A DNA stretch of 64,000 bases from Agrobacterium larrymoorei (GTDB lineage Bacteria > Pseudomonadota > Alphaproteobacteria > Rhizobiales > Rhizobiaceae). This document shows positions 28,907-37,073 of the stretch, piece after piece; the stretch's first letter is position 1; the number at the start of each line of letters is the position of its first letter. Under the pieces are notes generated by a model. The model saw nothing but the letters and a program-made list of their open reading frames with translations, did no database searches and had not been told where the DNA came from. The stretch covers positions 1,004,001 through 1,068,000 of the forward strand of contig NZ_CP039691.1 of NCBI RefSeq assembly GCF_005145045.1, read 5' to 3'. The position numbers and the translations under genes are program-made.

Positions 28907-29617
28907 TTATCCACGCCCTGCCTGCTTCCATGCCTGATATTCGTCCAGCGTCTTGGCTGCGATCTTCTGCATCACGCTATCGCTGACTGCCGCCCATGGG
29001 TCCGTACCGCGCGATGCGATGGTTTCCTGCCCCTGCAGGCGGTGAAGGCGTGCGCCATTGGCGTCGAGCACATCCCAGACATAGATGACGGTAACCTTGC
29101 CGCCATCATCGAATGCCGAGAGGTAGCCCTTCAGGATATTTTCTGCGGACGTATCCGTCGAAGGCCGGATCGTCAGGCCCTTGGCGCGGGCTTCGGCGCC
29201 CAGCTGGCGCGATAGCGGCGTTACGGCCTGAACCGGCGCGCCGATGATGGGCAGGAAACGGATGCTGCCAGCCGCACCGGAAGCGCCGAGAGATGCGGTC
29301 TGCTGCTGCGGTGCGCCTGATGTCTGTGGTTGCGTTTGGCGTGCTACCGGCTCGCCATATTGCGCGCCGCTGGTCATGGCCTGCGCCTGTGCCTGAAGCG
29401 TATTTTGCGGGGCATAGGCCGGAACCTGGCTTGTAACGCCGGTCGAGGAGCGATCCGCGGCGGCGGCCATCTGGTCCAGATCGCCCTGCGTGACGGGCGT
29501 CGATTGCGTGCGGTTATGGCCGACGTCAACCTGTGGCGTCAGCGCATCCGATGTGTTGCATGCAGATAGAGCGAGGACGAGGGCCGGTATCGAAAGCACC
29601 ACGCCGAGCCTGCTCAT
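28907..29617 (-). CDS. Putative lipoprotein of unknown function
   Basis: 236-residue protein with a lipobox (VLALSAC) at about residue 20, so it should be lipidated and held in the envelope. A long Gln/Ala/Ser/Pro-rich low-complexity stretch (about 35-115) is followed by a folded C-terminal domain (RFLPIIGAPVQAVTPL ... ILKGYLSAFDDGGKVTVIYVWDVLDANGARLHRL), which suggests a periplasmic domain known from rhizobial hypothetical lipoproteins. I cannot name a function. Start chosen at ATG 29617 (MSRLGVVLS) to place the signal peptide at the N-terminus; the ORF extends 17 codons further. Window context gives no partner. Confidence 0.75.
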   Translation of the reverse strand: MSRLGVVLSIPALVLALSACNTSDALTPQVDVGHNRTQSTPVTQGDLDQMAAAADRSSTGVTSQVPAYAPQNTLQAQAQAMTSGAQYGEPVARQTQPQTSGAPQQQTASLGASGAAGSIRFLPIIGAPVQAVTPLSRQLGAEARAKGLTIRPSTDTSAENILKGYLSAFDDGGKVTVIYVWDVLDANGARLHRLQGQETIASRGTDPWAAVSDSVMQKIAAKTLDEYQAWKQAGRG

Positions 29618-29700
29618 GCCGAATGTCTCTTCATGATGTACTCCGTCCCGTCCGCCCGAATGCGGCAATGTATGTTTCGTTTCCAGTTGGAGTCAAATAG

Positions 29701-29731
29701 AGAGCGTTTCCATTCAACAAGGAAACGCTCT
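29701..29731 (-). terminator. Hairpin after the M24 gene
   Basis: Perfect 11-bp arms AGAGCGTTTCC / GGAAACGCTCT, immediately after the M24 stop. There is no T-run, so it may act as an mRNA 3'-end stabiliser or weak terminator. Confidence 0.55.
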
Positions 29732-29734
29732 AGC

Positions 29735-30886
29735 TCAAACCGTCAGCATATCGAGGCTGTGGCGGGAGAGCGATTGCGGTGCGCCTTCCGTCGTCAGATA
29801 GGTCTGGCCCAGCGTCATCGCTACGCCCGCATCGCTGTCCATGATGATCATGTGAACGAAGAGCGTCATATTGGGCAGAATTTCCTGCGTGTTTCCGGCA
29901 TAGAACATCTGATGTTCCATCCATGAGGGTGAGAAGCGCGCGCCGAGCGAATAGCCGCAGGCGTTGAGGCGGTGGCGGGTCAGGCCGCGTTCGTCCATGA
30001 CTTTGGCATGCACATCGAACACATCGCCGAAGGTATTGCCGGGGCGCAGAACCTCCTCGATGGCGCGGATGTTTTCTACGCAGGCATTGTAGAGTTCCCG
30101 ATGCCGGAACTCCGGCTCGCCGACGATGACGGTGCGCATCATAGCGGCATGGTAATGGGCGCTCGCGCCTGCCCATTCGAGCGTAATCTGGTCCTTCTCA
30201 TCCAGCTTGCGGCGTCCGGCCTTGTAGCGGCACAGAAGCGCATCCTGACCGGAGCCGATGATGAACTCGTTTGCGGGATAATCGCCGCCGCCGGAAAAGA
30301 CTGCGCCCTGCATGGCGGCGAGAATATCCGCCTCATCCGCGCCGGGCTTGATCAGCGCCAAGGCCGCATCCAGCGCATCGTCCGCCAGCTCGCCCGCGCG
30401 TTTCGCATAGGCGATTTCGGCATCGCTTTTTACCAGTCGAAGCGTGCTTACGAGGTAGGATGCATCCACGATCTGGCAGAAGGTCGCCAGTTGGTTATCC
30501 AGAAGCCGCGCGACGCGACCGGTCATGCCGTGGGTATCGAACTCTATGCCGATACGGCAGCCAAGCAGGTCCATCTCGCTGAGCAGGTTCTTGAGGTCGA
30601 GCGTCGGATCGGCGTTCAGGCGATCCACCCAGATGACGATATTCTCGATGTTGGACGTCTGGCGGGCCTGGCGGAGATCTGCCGAGCGCGTCAGCAGCGT
30701 CATGCTACCGTCAGCCTTTACGATCAGCGTCTGGAAAAAGCAGTAGCCGAATGTGTCGTAGCCGGTCAGCCAGTACATGCTTTCCTGCGCGAAAAGCAGC
30801 ATGGCATCCAGCTTTTCTTCCGCCATCTTCTCGATAAGGCGGGCGCGGCGGGCCTCGAATTCGGCGGTGTCAAAGTGCAGGGCCAT
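29735..30886 (-). CDS. M24-family (pita-bread) hydrolase lacking the metal ligands
   Basis: 383-residue protein with the creatinase-type N-terminal domain (about 1-150) and C-terminal pita-bread domain. The usual metal ligands are absent: the first Asp position is LEWAG, the second lies in YHAAMMRT without Asp, the His motif reads ACGYSLGARF, and the last Glu positions are lost (TLFVHMII, VAMTLGQ). This fits metal-free members such as creatinase or ectoine hydrolase (DoeA/EutD) rather than Xaa-Pro aminopeptidase. It begins 1 bp after pgeF, in a cluster with lgt and midA. No ectoine genes are seen nearby. Confidence 0.85.
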   Translation of the reverse strand: MALHFDTAEFEARRARLIEKMAEEKLDAMLLFAQESMYWLTGYDTFGYCFFQTLIVKADGSMTLLTRSADLRQARQTSNIENIVIWVDRLNADPTLDLKNLLSEMDLLGCRIGIEFDTHGMTGRVARLLDNQLATFCQIVDASYLVSTLRLVKSDAEIAYAKRAGELADDALDAALALIKPGADEADILAAMQGAVFSGGGDYPANEFIIGSGQDALLCRYKAGRRKLDEKDQITLEWAGASAHYHAAMMRTVIVGEPEFRHRELYNACVENIRAIEEVLRPGNTFGDVFDVHAKVMDERGLTRHRLNACGYSLGARFSPSWMEHQMFYAGNTQEILPNMTLFVHMIIMDSDAGVAMTLGQTYLTTEGAPQSLSRHSLDMLTV

Positions 30887-30887
30887 C

Positions 30888-31682
30888 TCAGTCCTCCAAA
30901 ATTGCTATTGCTGAAATCTGTCTTCCGTAATCCGGTTCCGAAAGATGGGTCGTGCGGCGGAAGGAAAAGAAGCGCTCGTCATCCGGATAAGTGCAGATGT
31001 TGAGATTTTCCGCCCGCACACCGGCTTTCACCAGACGATCGACGGTCAGTTGTTTCAGGTCGAAGAAAGCGTGCCCGGCATTGGGTGACGGCGCAAAATA
31101 GGTCTCGTGAGACGGATCGAGTTTCTTCAGATCTTCGACACGTTCCGGTCCGACCTCGTAATTGTCCTGGCTGATCGACGGGCCAAGGGCGGCAACGATG
31201 CGCTCCCGGCGCGCGCCGAGCGCGACCATGGTTTCGATGGTGTTTTCCAGCACGCCATGAACCGCACCTTTCCAGCCCGCATGGGCCGCACCCACGACGC
31301 CCGCCTCAGTATCCGCAAAGAGGATCGGGCCGCAATCGGCGCTGAGCACGCCGATGATGACGCCGGGCGTGGCAGTGACCATGGCGTCCGCCTGGGGGCG
31401 ATCTCCATCGTAAGTCTCATCCACGACCACGACATTGGGGGAGTGGATCTGATGAACCGTCGCCAGTTTTTCGACCGGCAGGCCGAACCATTCCGCCACG
31501 CGGCGGCGATTTTCCAGCACGGCCTCGCGCTCGTCCTCCGAGCCCAGACCGACATTCAATCCGCGATAAATACCTTCCGACACGCCGCCATGGCGGGTGA
31601 AGAAGCCGTGGCGAATCCGGCTGGTGGAATCGGCGGCAAGCAGCGGGCTTTGCACGGGAAGCGGCAGCGTTTCGTCCTGCAT
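30888..31682 (-). CDS. pgeF: Polyphenol-oxidase-like / peptidoglycan editing factor
   Basis: YfiH/PgeF family (264 residues from ATG 31682). Members remove mis-incorporated L-Ser from peptidoglycan precursors, and were earlier called laccase-domain or purine-nucleoside proteins. The metal-binding motif is visible: HGFFTRHGGVSEG, VHQIHSPNV, SADCGPILF and GAAHAGWKGAVHGV. The ORF extends 46 codons upstream without family resemblance, so the internal ATG is used. It lies in a cluster after midA (147 bp) and 1 bp before the M24 gene. Confidence 0.93.
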   Translation of the reverse strand: MQDETLPLPVQSPLLAADSTSRIRHGFFTRHGGVSEGIYRGLNVGLGSEDEREAVLENRRRVAEWFGLPVEKLATVHQIHSPNVVVVDETYDGDRPQADAMVTATPGVIIGVLSADCGPILFADTEAGVVGAAHAGWKGAVHGVLENTIETMVALGARRERIVAALGPSISQDNYEVGPERVEDLKKLDPSHETYFAPSPNAGHAFFDLKQLTVDRLVKAGVRAENLNICTYPDDERFFSFRRTTHLSEPDYGRQISAIAILED

Positions 31683-31829
31683 GGGGTTTTCAATCCTTGG
31701 CGATGTCGCTGATTTTTCAATGAGATTTGCGAGCGAGTGTTTCCGATGAGCGCATCGCGAACGATGCCGTTCGGCAGATTTGTCTCTGCTTCGATTTGGC
31801 GCGATGTTGGCCCAAGCCAAGTGCCCGTG

Positions 31830-32930
31830 TCAATCCAGTGCGCGGAAGGGCAGCAGATGAAGGGCAGGGCTGGAGACGGCAAGCACCTTGAATAGCTCAC
31901 CCATCTTGCCCGCGCCTTCGCCCGCCAGACGGTTGACGGCCTCGGCAATCTGCAAGGTCTGATCCGGCGTTGCCTTGGCGGCGAGCGCCTCGGCGCGCTC
32001 CCTCAGGCCAAGGCCGTAAAGGAAGTCACCCTGATGCAGGCAGCCATTGATGTGCACATCGCTGGCGCCTGCCGTTTTCATCAGGCTTTCGAAATCCACA
32101 TGGCTCGTCAGATCGGCTTCACCGGGATGGGCAAGAACGGGATCGAATTCATGCATGCGCAAGGCCTGCATCGTATCGCCATAACCGGAGACGATATGGC
32201 CGTAATCGATGATCAGCGCCGTACCGCCATTGATCCTCAGCCGCTCGCAGAGCGCGGTCATCACCGCTTCGCGTGCAGGCGAATATTCGAAGATGGCGCC
32301 CAGCGGCTGGCGCTCCGGCTGCGGCGGCAGAAGATCGGGGTCGAGACCGGCGATGCCTGCGGAAAAGACGAGTTCGTCCTGCGCATCCAGACTGACCACC
32401 CTTTCGCGAAAACCCTGCGCCGTCTTGACGAACTGGCGAATGGGGATCGCATCGAAGAGTTCGTTTGCAGCAATCAGAAGGAAGCCGGGCGGCACGTCAT
32501 CGAAGCTTTCGTGCCAGCTGATTTTCTCGCCGTGAGACTGAAGGGTCTGCTGTTGGGTCTCGGTGAGGCGAGGGCTGGTTTCGACCAGATGCACGCTCAT
32601 ATTTTCATAAAGGGGTGCGGCGATGCGTTCTATGACCCGCAGCATATCCGCCATCATCGTGCCGCGACCGGGGCCGATTTCCACCAGCCTCACATTGGCG
32701 GGCGTGCCGTGGCGCTGCCATGCATGCACCATGAAGACGCCAAGCATCTCTCCGAAGAGCTGGCTGACTTCCGGTGCCGTGACGAAATCACCCGTGCGGC
32801 CAAAGGGCTGGCGGGTTTTGTAATAGCCGTGTTCGGGATCTGCGAGGCACAGCGAGAAATAATCCGTAACGCTGAGCGGCCCGTTGAGGCGGATCAGGGA
32901 CTTGATGCGGCGGGCAAGCGGCGTGGGCAT
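31830..32930 (-). CDS. SAM-dependent methyltransferase, MidA/NDUFAF7 family
   Basis: 366-residue class I methyltransferase of the family that methylates an Arg of a complex I subunit in mitochondria (NDUFAF7). Recognisable stretches are the N-terminal YFSLCLADPEHGYYKTRQPFG broken by GRTGDFVTAPEVSQLFGEM, the SAM-binding VEIGPGRGTMMADML, and the later ANELFDAIPIRQF. It starts 6 bp after lgt, an arrangement common in alphaproteobacteria. Its target in bacteria is inferred. Confidence 0.93.
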   Translation of the reverse strand: MPTPLARRIKSLIRLNGPLSVTDYFSLCLADPEHGYYKTRQPFGRTGDFVTAPEVSQLFGEMLGVFMVHAWQRHGTPANVRLVEIGPGRGTMMADMLRVIERIAAPLYENMSVHLVETSPRLTETQQQTLQSHGEKISWHESFDDVPPGFLLIAANELFDAIPIRQFVKTAQGFRERVVSLDAQDELVFSAGIAGLDPDLLPPQPERQPLGAIFEYSPAREAVMTALCERLRINGGTALIIDYGHIVSGYGDTMQALRMHEFDPVLAHPGEADLTSHVDFESLMKTAGASDVHINGCLHQGDFLYGLGLRERAEALAAKATPDQTLQIAEAVNRLAGEGAGKMGELFKVLAVSSPALHLLPFRALD

Positions 32931-32936
32931 GGACGA

Positions 32937-33785
32937 TCACCCAATCTCGGCAACGGTTGCGCGGCGCGCGCGGAAAATGGCCCAGATGCCGAATGCGAAC
33001 ATGGGCGTGGACAGAACCATTCCCATGGTCAACCAGTTCCCGGCTAAATAACCGATTTGCGCATCCGGCTCGCGGAAGAACTCCACGAAGATACGCGACA
33101 GGGCGTATCCTGCAACGAAGGTGCCGGTGATTGTGCCGGGCTTCTTCAGCGCCTTGAAACCATAGATGAGGATGGACAGGACGATGAGCAGCGCCAGTCC
33201 CTCCAAAGCCGCTTCATAAAGCTGGCTGGGGTGGCGCGCGAAGGGCCCGCCCGTCGGGAAGACCACGGCCCAAGGCACATCCGTCAGGCGGCCCCACAAT
33301 TCGCCATTGATGAAGTTTGCGATGCGACCGAAGAGCAGGCCGATGGGCGCAACGGCGGCGATGATATCGAACATGCTCCAGACCGGAATGCCGTTGCGAC
33401 GGGCAAACAGATACATGGCGATAGTGGTGCCGAGGAAGCCGCCATGGAAGGACATGCCGCCATTCCAGATTTCGAAGGCGCGCACCGGATTGGCCATGAC
33501 GGCGGGCAGGTCGTAGAAAAAGACATAGCCGAGACGTCCGCCAAGCACGATGCCGACGGCGGCCCAGACGATGAAGTCATCCAGATGAACCGGCGTCACC
33601 GGCGATTTTTCATGCGGCCACAGCCGATCTGTGATGGAGAGTTTGCGCGCATAATACCAGCCCAGCAGAATGCCCACGACATAGGCAATGCCGTACCAGT
33701 GGATCGACACCGGACCGATGGCGATGGCCACCGGATCGATATTCGGGAACGGCATGATCGAAAACTGGGTAAGCGGTGCAAACAA
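32937..33785 (-). CDS. lgt: Prolipoprotein diacylglyceryl transferase
   Basis: Integral membrane enzyme that adds diacylglycerol from phosphatidylglycerol to the lipobox Cys. The 282-residue protein has about seven helices, HGGFLG (catalytic His region) and the Lgt signature [14 protein letters not shown]. Alternative ATG at 33755 (MPFPNID) would remove ten residues. First gene of the lgt-midA-pgeF-M24 cluster. The lipoprotein encoded at 28907-29617 would be one of its many substrates. Confidence 0.96.
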   Translation of the reverse strand: MFAPLTQFSIMPFPNIDPVAIAIGPVSIHWYGIAYVVGILLGWYYARKLSITDRLWPHEKSPVTPVHLDDFIVWAAVGIVLGGRLGYVFFYDLPAVMANPVRAFEIWNGGMSFHGGFLGTTIAMYLFARRNGIPVWSMFDIIAAVAPIGLLFGRIANFINGELWGRLTDVPWAVVFPTGGPFARHPSQLYEAALEGLALLIVLSILIYGFKALKKPGTITGTFVAGYALSRIFVEFFREPDAQIGYLAGNWLTMGMVLSTPMFAFGIWAIFRARRATVAEIG

Positions 33786-34046
33786 ATCGCGTATTCCATT
33801 TCATTGATAGCGCCCAAATCGGCACGATGGGAATGATTAGCGTAAGCTTTCCCGGTGCGGGAAAATGGCCGGTGAAATGGGAGCGGTCAAGGCGATTCTT
33901 TGGCGCATCCATGGCGGTGCAAAGTAAGGTTACTTCGGCCCGCGCTCCTGTTTTCGCTTGCAAGACGCCAGCCGAGTGCCTACCTGAAATGCATGAACCG
34001 GACAGGGCAAAAGGCCTCTCCGGATATAGACCAAGGACATCGCGCC

Positions 34047-34310
34047 ATGAGCACCACCGGAACCAACCGCATTTTCGATGAATTCGCAAAGCTGATGACC
34101 GATGCCGCAGGTGCGGCGCAGGGTGTGCGTAAGGAAATGGAATCTGCTTTCCATGCGCAGGCGGATCGCTGGCTGAACAGCCTTGATGTCGTCAAGCGTG
34201 AGGAATTCGAAGCCGTTCGTGAAATGGCAATCAAGGCGCGCGACGAAAACGACGTGCTGAAAGCCAGAATCGAGGCGCTGGAAGCCAGGCTTGCGGGCAA
34301 CGCTTCCTGA
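34047..34310 (+). CDS. ubiK: Accessory factor UbiK (YqiC/BMFP family)
   Basis: 87-residue protein with the UbiK pattern: an amphipathic N-terminus (NRIFDEFAKLMTDAAGAAQGVRKE), a middle RWLNSLDVVKREEFEAVREMA, and a C-terminal coiled coil (NDVLKARIEALEARL). UbiK assists the ubiquinone-biosynthesis complex with UbiJ and can fuse membranes as a trimer. ATG 34047 is chosen over the longer ORF from 33900 because it gives the standard N-terminus and follows an AAGGA box. Transcribed away from lgt; a terminator follows. Confidence 0.88.
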   Translation: MSTTGTNRIFDEFAKLMTDAAGAAQGVRKEMESAFHAQADRWLNSLDVVKREEFEAVREMAIKARDENDVLKARIEALEARLAGNAS

Positions 34311-34345
34311 CCCCAATCTCCTCCACTAATTGAATCGCTGCATTG

Positions 34346-34378
34346 AAGGCCGGGCCCCGAAAAAGGTCCGGCCTTTTC
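34346..34378 (+). terminator. Terminator after ubiK
   Basis: Stem AAGGCCGG / CCGGCCTT with a 14-base loop and TTTT following, 35 bases past the stop. Confidence 0.8.
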
Positions 34379-34771
34379 GTTTTGTGTTGTTTTGATGCAG
34401 TTTTTCCCGGAGTGCGGATTCGCCTTTAAAGAGCAAGCGTTTTCATTCGCATTTTTTTAACGTCTGTGGACACTCCCGAAAAACGCAATCGGCAGAGTCG
34501 GTTATGACTCTGAACTGAACTTCCGAACTAAGAGATATCCACGGTTCCCACTGGAAAATGGGGTGGCGGGGGGTGGCGATGGGACTCGCTCGCTATAGAC
34601 TGATTTTAAATGATGATTCGAAACGAACTCGGTAAGCTCCAGACAGGTTCACTGCGTTAATCTGGCGGCGTCGGGCAATCGTCCTAAACTGATGTAACCG
34701 GCATTTGTATGTGCGTTTTTGTGCTTTCGCGTGCGAAACAAAACATTCATCTCCGGCTGAAAAGGTGCCGC
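34379..34771 (+). other. Intergenic region before ybjN-like gene, no gene seen
   Basis: About 390 bp without a credible CDS. It includes AT-rich stretches near 34440-34460 and 34600-34640, and a short G-run (34561-34580). The promoter of the ybjN-proC unit should lie here. Confidence 0.5.
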
Positions 34772-35272
34772 ATGAGCCTAATGGAATTTGAAGTTGAACG
34801 TCTCTCCAACCCGGTCGATATGATCGAGTTCGTGGCGGCCTCCAACGACTGGTCTTTCGAGCGCTCCGGCGAGGACGAAATCGCCATGACGGTAGAAGGC
34901 CGCTGGGCCGACTATCATGTATCTTTTTCCTGGATGGAGCAGTTCGAAGCGCTGCATCTGGCCTGCGCCTTCGATATCAAGGTGCCCGATCATCGCGTCA
35001 ACGAGGTGATCCGCCTTCTCTCGCAAGTCAACGGCCAGACGCTGATGGGCCACTTCGATCTGTGGCGTCAGGAAGATGTGATCATCTTCCGCCAGTCGCT
35101 GCTTCTGGCAGGCGGCGCGGAGCCGACCAACCAGCAGGTCGAAGTTCTGCTTTCGAGCGCGCTCGAGGCTTGCGAGCAATATTATCAAGCGTTCCAGTTC
35201 GTCGTCTGGTCCGGCATGGATGCGAAGGCTGCGATGGATGCGGCGCTCTTCGAAACGGTTGGCGAGGCCTGA
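34772..35272 (+). CDS. YbjN-domain protein
   Basis: 166-residue cytosolic protein of the YbjN family, often called sensory transduction regulators but of unresolved function. Its fold resembles type III secretion chaperones. Family features: the N-terminal SNPVDMIEFVAASNDWSFER, the beta strands around ADYHVSFSW, and the conserved C-terminal block LACEQYYQAFQ-like (EACEQYYQAFQFVVW). ATG 34772 is preferred over the upstream in-frame start at 34709. It is 5 bp ahead of proC and surely co-transcribed, as is usual in Rhizobiales. Confidence 0.87.
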   Translation: MSLMEFEVERLSNPVDMIEFVAASNDWSFERSGEDEIAMTVEGRWADYHVSFSWMEQFEALHLACAFDIKVPDHRVNEVIRLLSQVNGQTLMGHFDLWRQEDVIIFRQSLLLAGGAEPTNQQVEVLLSSALEACEQYYQAFQFVVWSGMDAKAAMDAALFETVGEA

Positions 35273-35277
35273 TACCG

Positions 35278-36096
35278 ATGGTGTCGCTTGGCTCCGCTCC
35301 GCTCGTCCTTATCGGTGCTGGCAATATGGGCGGCGCGATGCTGTCCGGATGGCTGAAGAAAGGCGTTCCCGGCTCTTCGGTCATCGTTGTCGATCCGCGG
35401 CCATCGGACGCCATGACTTCGGTGTTGAAGGATGCCGGAGCAAGCCATGTGACGGCTGCGCCTGAGAACATCAAGGCTGGCATTCTGTTTCTGGCGGTCA
35501 AGCCGCAGCTGATGGATACGGTTCTGCCATCCCTCAAAACGCTGGTCGGCGAGGAGACGGTGATCGTCTCCATCGCCGCTGGCAAGACGCTTGCCAATAT
35601 CGAAAGCCATCTGGGCAAGGCAGCGACCGTTCGCGCCATGCCCAACACGCCTGCCATGGTTGGCCGCGGCGTGACCGGCGCTTATGCCAATGAGGCCGTT
35701 TCCGCGGCTCAGCGCGCTGTGGTGGAAGAGCTGCTAAAGGTTAGCGGCCCGGTGGAATGGGTGGCGAGCGAAGGCGATATCGACGCCGTGACCGCCGTTT
35801 CGGGGAGCGGCCCTGCCTATGTGTTTTATCTCGTGGAATGCATGGCAGAAGCAGGACGCAAAGCGGGCCTGCCGGCGGACCTCGCCATGCGCCTTGCACG
35901 GGAAACCGTCGCGGGGGCTGGTGAGTTGCTTCACCAGTCCCCCGAAGAGGCTTCCCGGCTGCGCCAGAACGTGACGTCTCCCGGTGGTACAACTGCTGCT
36001 GCGCTTTCGGTTCTGATGGCGGATGATGGCATGCAGCCGCTGTTCGACAAGGCGATTGCGGCGGCGAAGACACGGGCTGAAGAGCTTGCGAATTAA
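35278..36096 (+). CDS. proC: Pyrroline-5-carboxylate reductase
   Basis: Last step of proline synthesis (NADPH-dependent reduction of P5C). 272 residues from ATG 35278. The Rossmann motif VLIGAGNMGGAMLSGW is near residue 11, then FLAVKPQLMD, MPNTPAMVGRG and the C-terminal signature SPGGTTAAALSVL. The reading frame extends upstream inside ybjN but without family resemblance. An imperfect palindromic repeat begins at its stop codon. Confidence 0.96.
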   Translation: MVSLGSAPLVLIGAGNMGGAMLSGWLKKGVPGSSVIVVDPRPSDAMTSVLKDAGASHVTAAPENIKAGILFLAVKPQLMDTVLPSLKTLVGEETVIVSIAAGKTLANIESHLGKAATVRAMPNTPAMVGRGVTGAYANEAVSAAQRAVVEELLKVSGPVEWVASEGDIDAVTAVSGSGPAYVFYLVECMAEAGRKAGLPADLAMRLARETVAGAGELLHQSPEEASRLRQNVTSPGGTTAAALSVLMADDGMQPLFDKAIAAAKTRAEELAN

Positions 36097-36239
36097 CAGT
36101 CTGCCCAATAATCACCGCAGGTCGGCTGCAAACGGCAATTTCTGCGCTTCCGGTGCTCACGTACCTTAAGTACGCTGCGCTCCGGTTCTCGAAATTACCG
36201 TTTTCGCCTGATCAGCAGCAATTCTTGAACAGACTGTAA
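36095..36239 (+). repeat. Large imperfect palindrome between proC and csaA-like gene
   Basis: Outer arms ACAGTCTG / CAGACTGT, inner arms AAACGGCAATTTC / GAAATTACCGTTT, and centre GTAC-CTTAA-GTAC, folding as one long hairpin of about 145 nt with mismatches. It lies within an apparent plus-strand transcript and could act as a terminator or mRNA processing site. Confidence 0.7.
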
Positions 36240-36251
36240 GGAGCTACTAGG

Positions 36252-36593
36252 ATGAATGGTGAGATCAGCTACGCGGATTTCGAGAAAGTCGATATCCGGG
36301 CCGGTACCATCATCGAAGCCGAGGCATTTCCTGAGGCGCGCAAGCCTGCTTTCAAACTGAAGATCGATTTCGGGCCGGAAATCGGCATCAAGAAATCTTC
36401 CGCACAAATCACCGTTCATTATACTCTGGAAACGCTCGTCGGGCGGCAGGTTCTCGCGGTCATCAATTTTCCGCCACGCCAGATCGGACCGTTTCGCTCC
36501 GAGGTGCTGACGCTGGGCTTTGCCGATGCGAATGGCGATATCGTGCTGGCCTGCGTCGAGCGCGACGTGCCGAATGGTGCGAAGATGTGCTGA
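36252..36593 (+). CDS. CsaA-like tRNA-binding protein
   Basis: 113-residue single-domain OB-fold protein of the tRNA-binding (EMAP/Trbp111) type, like Bacillus CsaA. Signatures are [19 protein letters not shown] at the N-terminus and [29 protein letters not shown] and LVC-like [12 protein letters not shown] toward the end. CsaA is described as both tRNA-binding and chaperone-like; the role here is unknown. ATG 36252 follows AGGAGCTACTAGG. The promoter is unclear because a long palindrome separates it from proC. Confidence 0.9.
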   Translation: MNGEISYADFEKVDIRAGTIIEAEAFPEARKPAFKLKIDFGPEIGIKKSSAQITVHYTLETLVGRQVLAVINFPPRQIGPFRSEVLTLGFADANGDIVLACVERDVPNGAKMC

Positions 36594-36739
36594 CGCAGCG
36601 CTGATGCCCGGATCAGGCCACTGCTGTTCGGTTGAGATTTATAGACTTGGTATAGGGTGTTGACTGCATTTCGGTTTTTGTACTCTGTACGAATTCGGAC
36701 TCGCCACTGCAACGCTGGCTGTGAATGTGGCAACGGCAA

Positions 36740-37000
36740 TCCCCACTTCCGTCATCCCGGACTTGATCCGGGATCCAGCCAGACCAAGTCCTTGGTCTGA
36801 AAGACTTTTTCGACGCGCAGACGCGCGTCTGCTGGACCCCGCATCAAGTGCGGGGTGACGGGTTGGGGAGCCGTTCTCGCCCCAAACTACCCACCCAGTT
36901 TAAACCGGACAGAAGTGGGATTGTCCCGAGGATCTGCAACCGATTGATTTTGTTGATGTTGGTAGATCCTCGGCACAAGGCCGAGGATGACGGTGCGGGT
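36740..37000 (-). repeat. Dispersed mosaic intergenic repeat, copy B (inverted)
   Basis: Reverse complement of copies A (3474-3800) and C (41486-41890): it contains the TCATCCCGGACTTGATCCGG block, the CAGACCAAGTCCTTGGTCTG palindrome, the CGCAGACGCGCGTCTG block and the CCCCGCATCAAGTGCGGGG block. A further CCGAGGATC / GATCCTCGG module at its end is shared with copy C only. Confidence 0.85.
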
Positions 37001-37073
37001 GGATTTACCGTCTCTCCTCAAGCCTCTGGCTTCGCATAAAGGGCGCATAAACCCAAACCGGACGGCACAGGGA

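Noticed and set aside
36594..37073. Possible short genes inside repeat copy B
   Set aside because: Small frames here arise from palindromic repeat modules.
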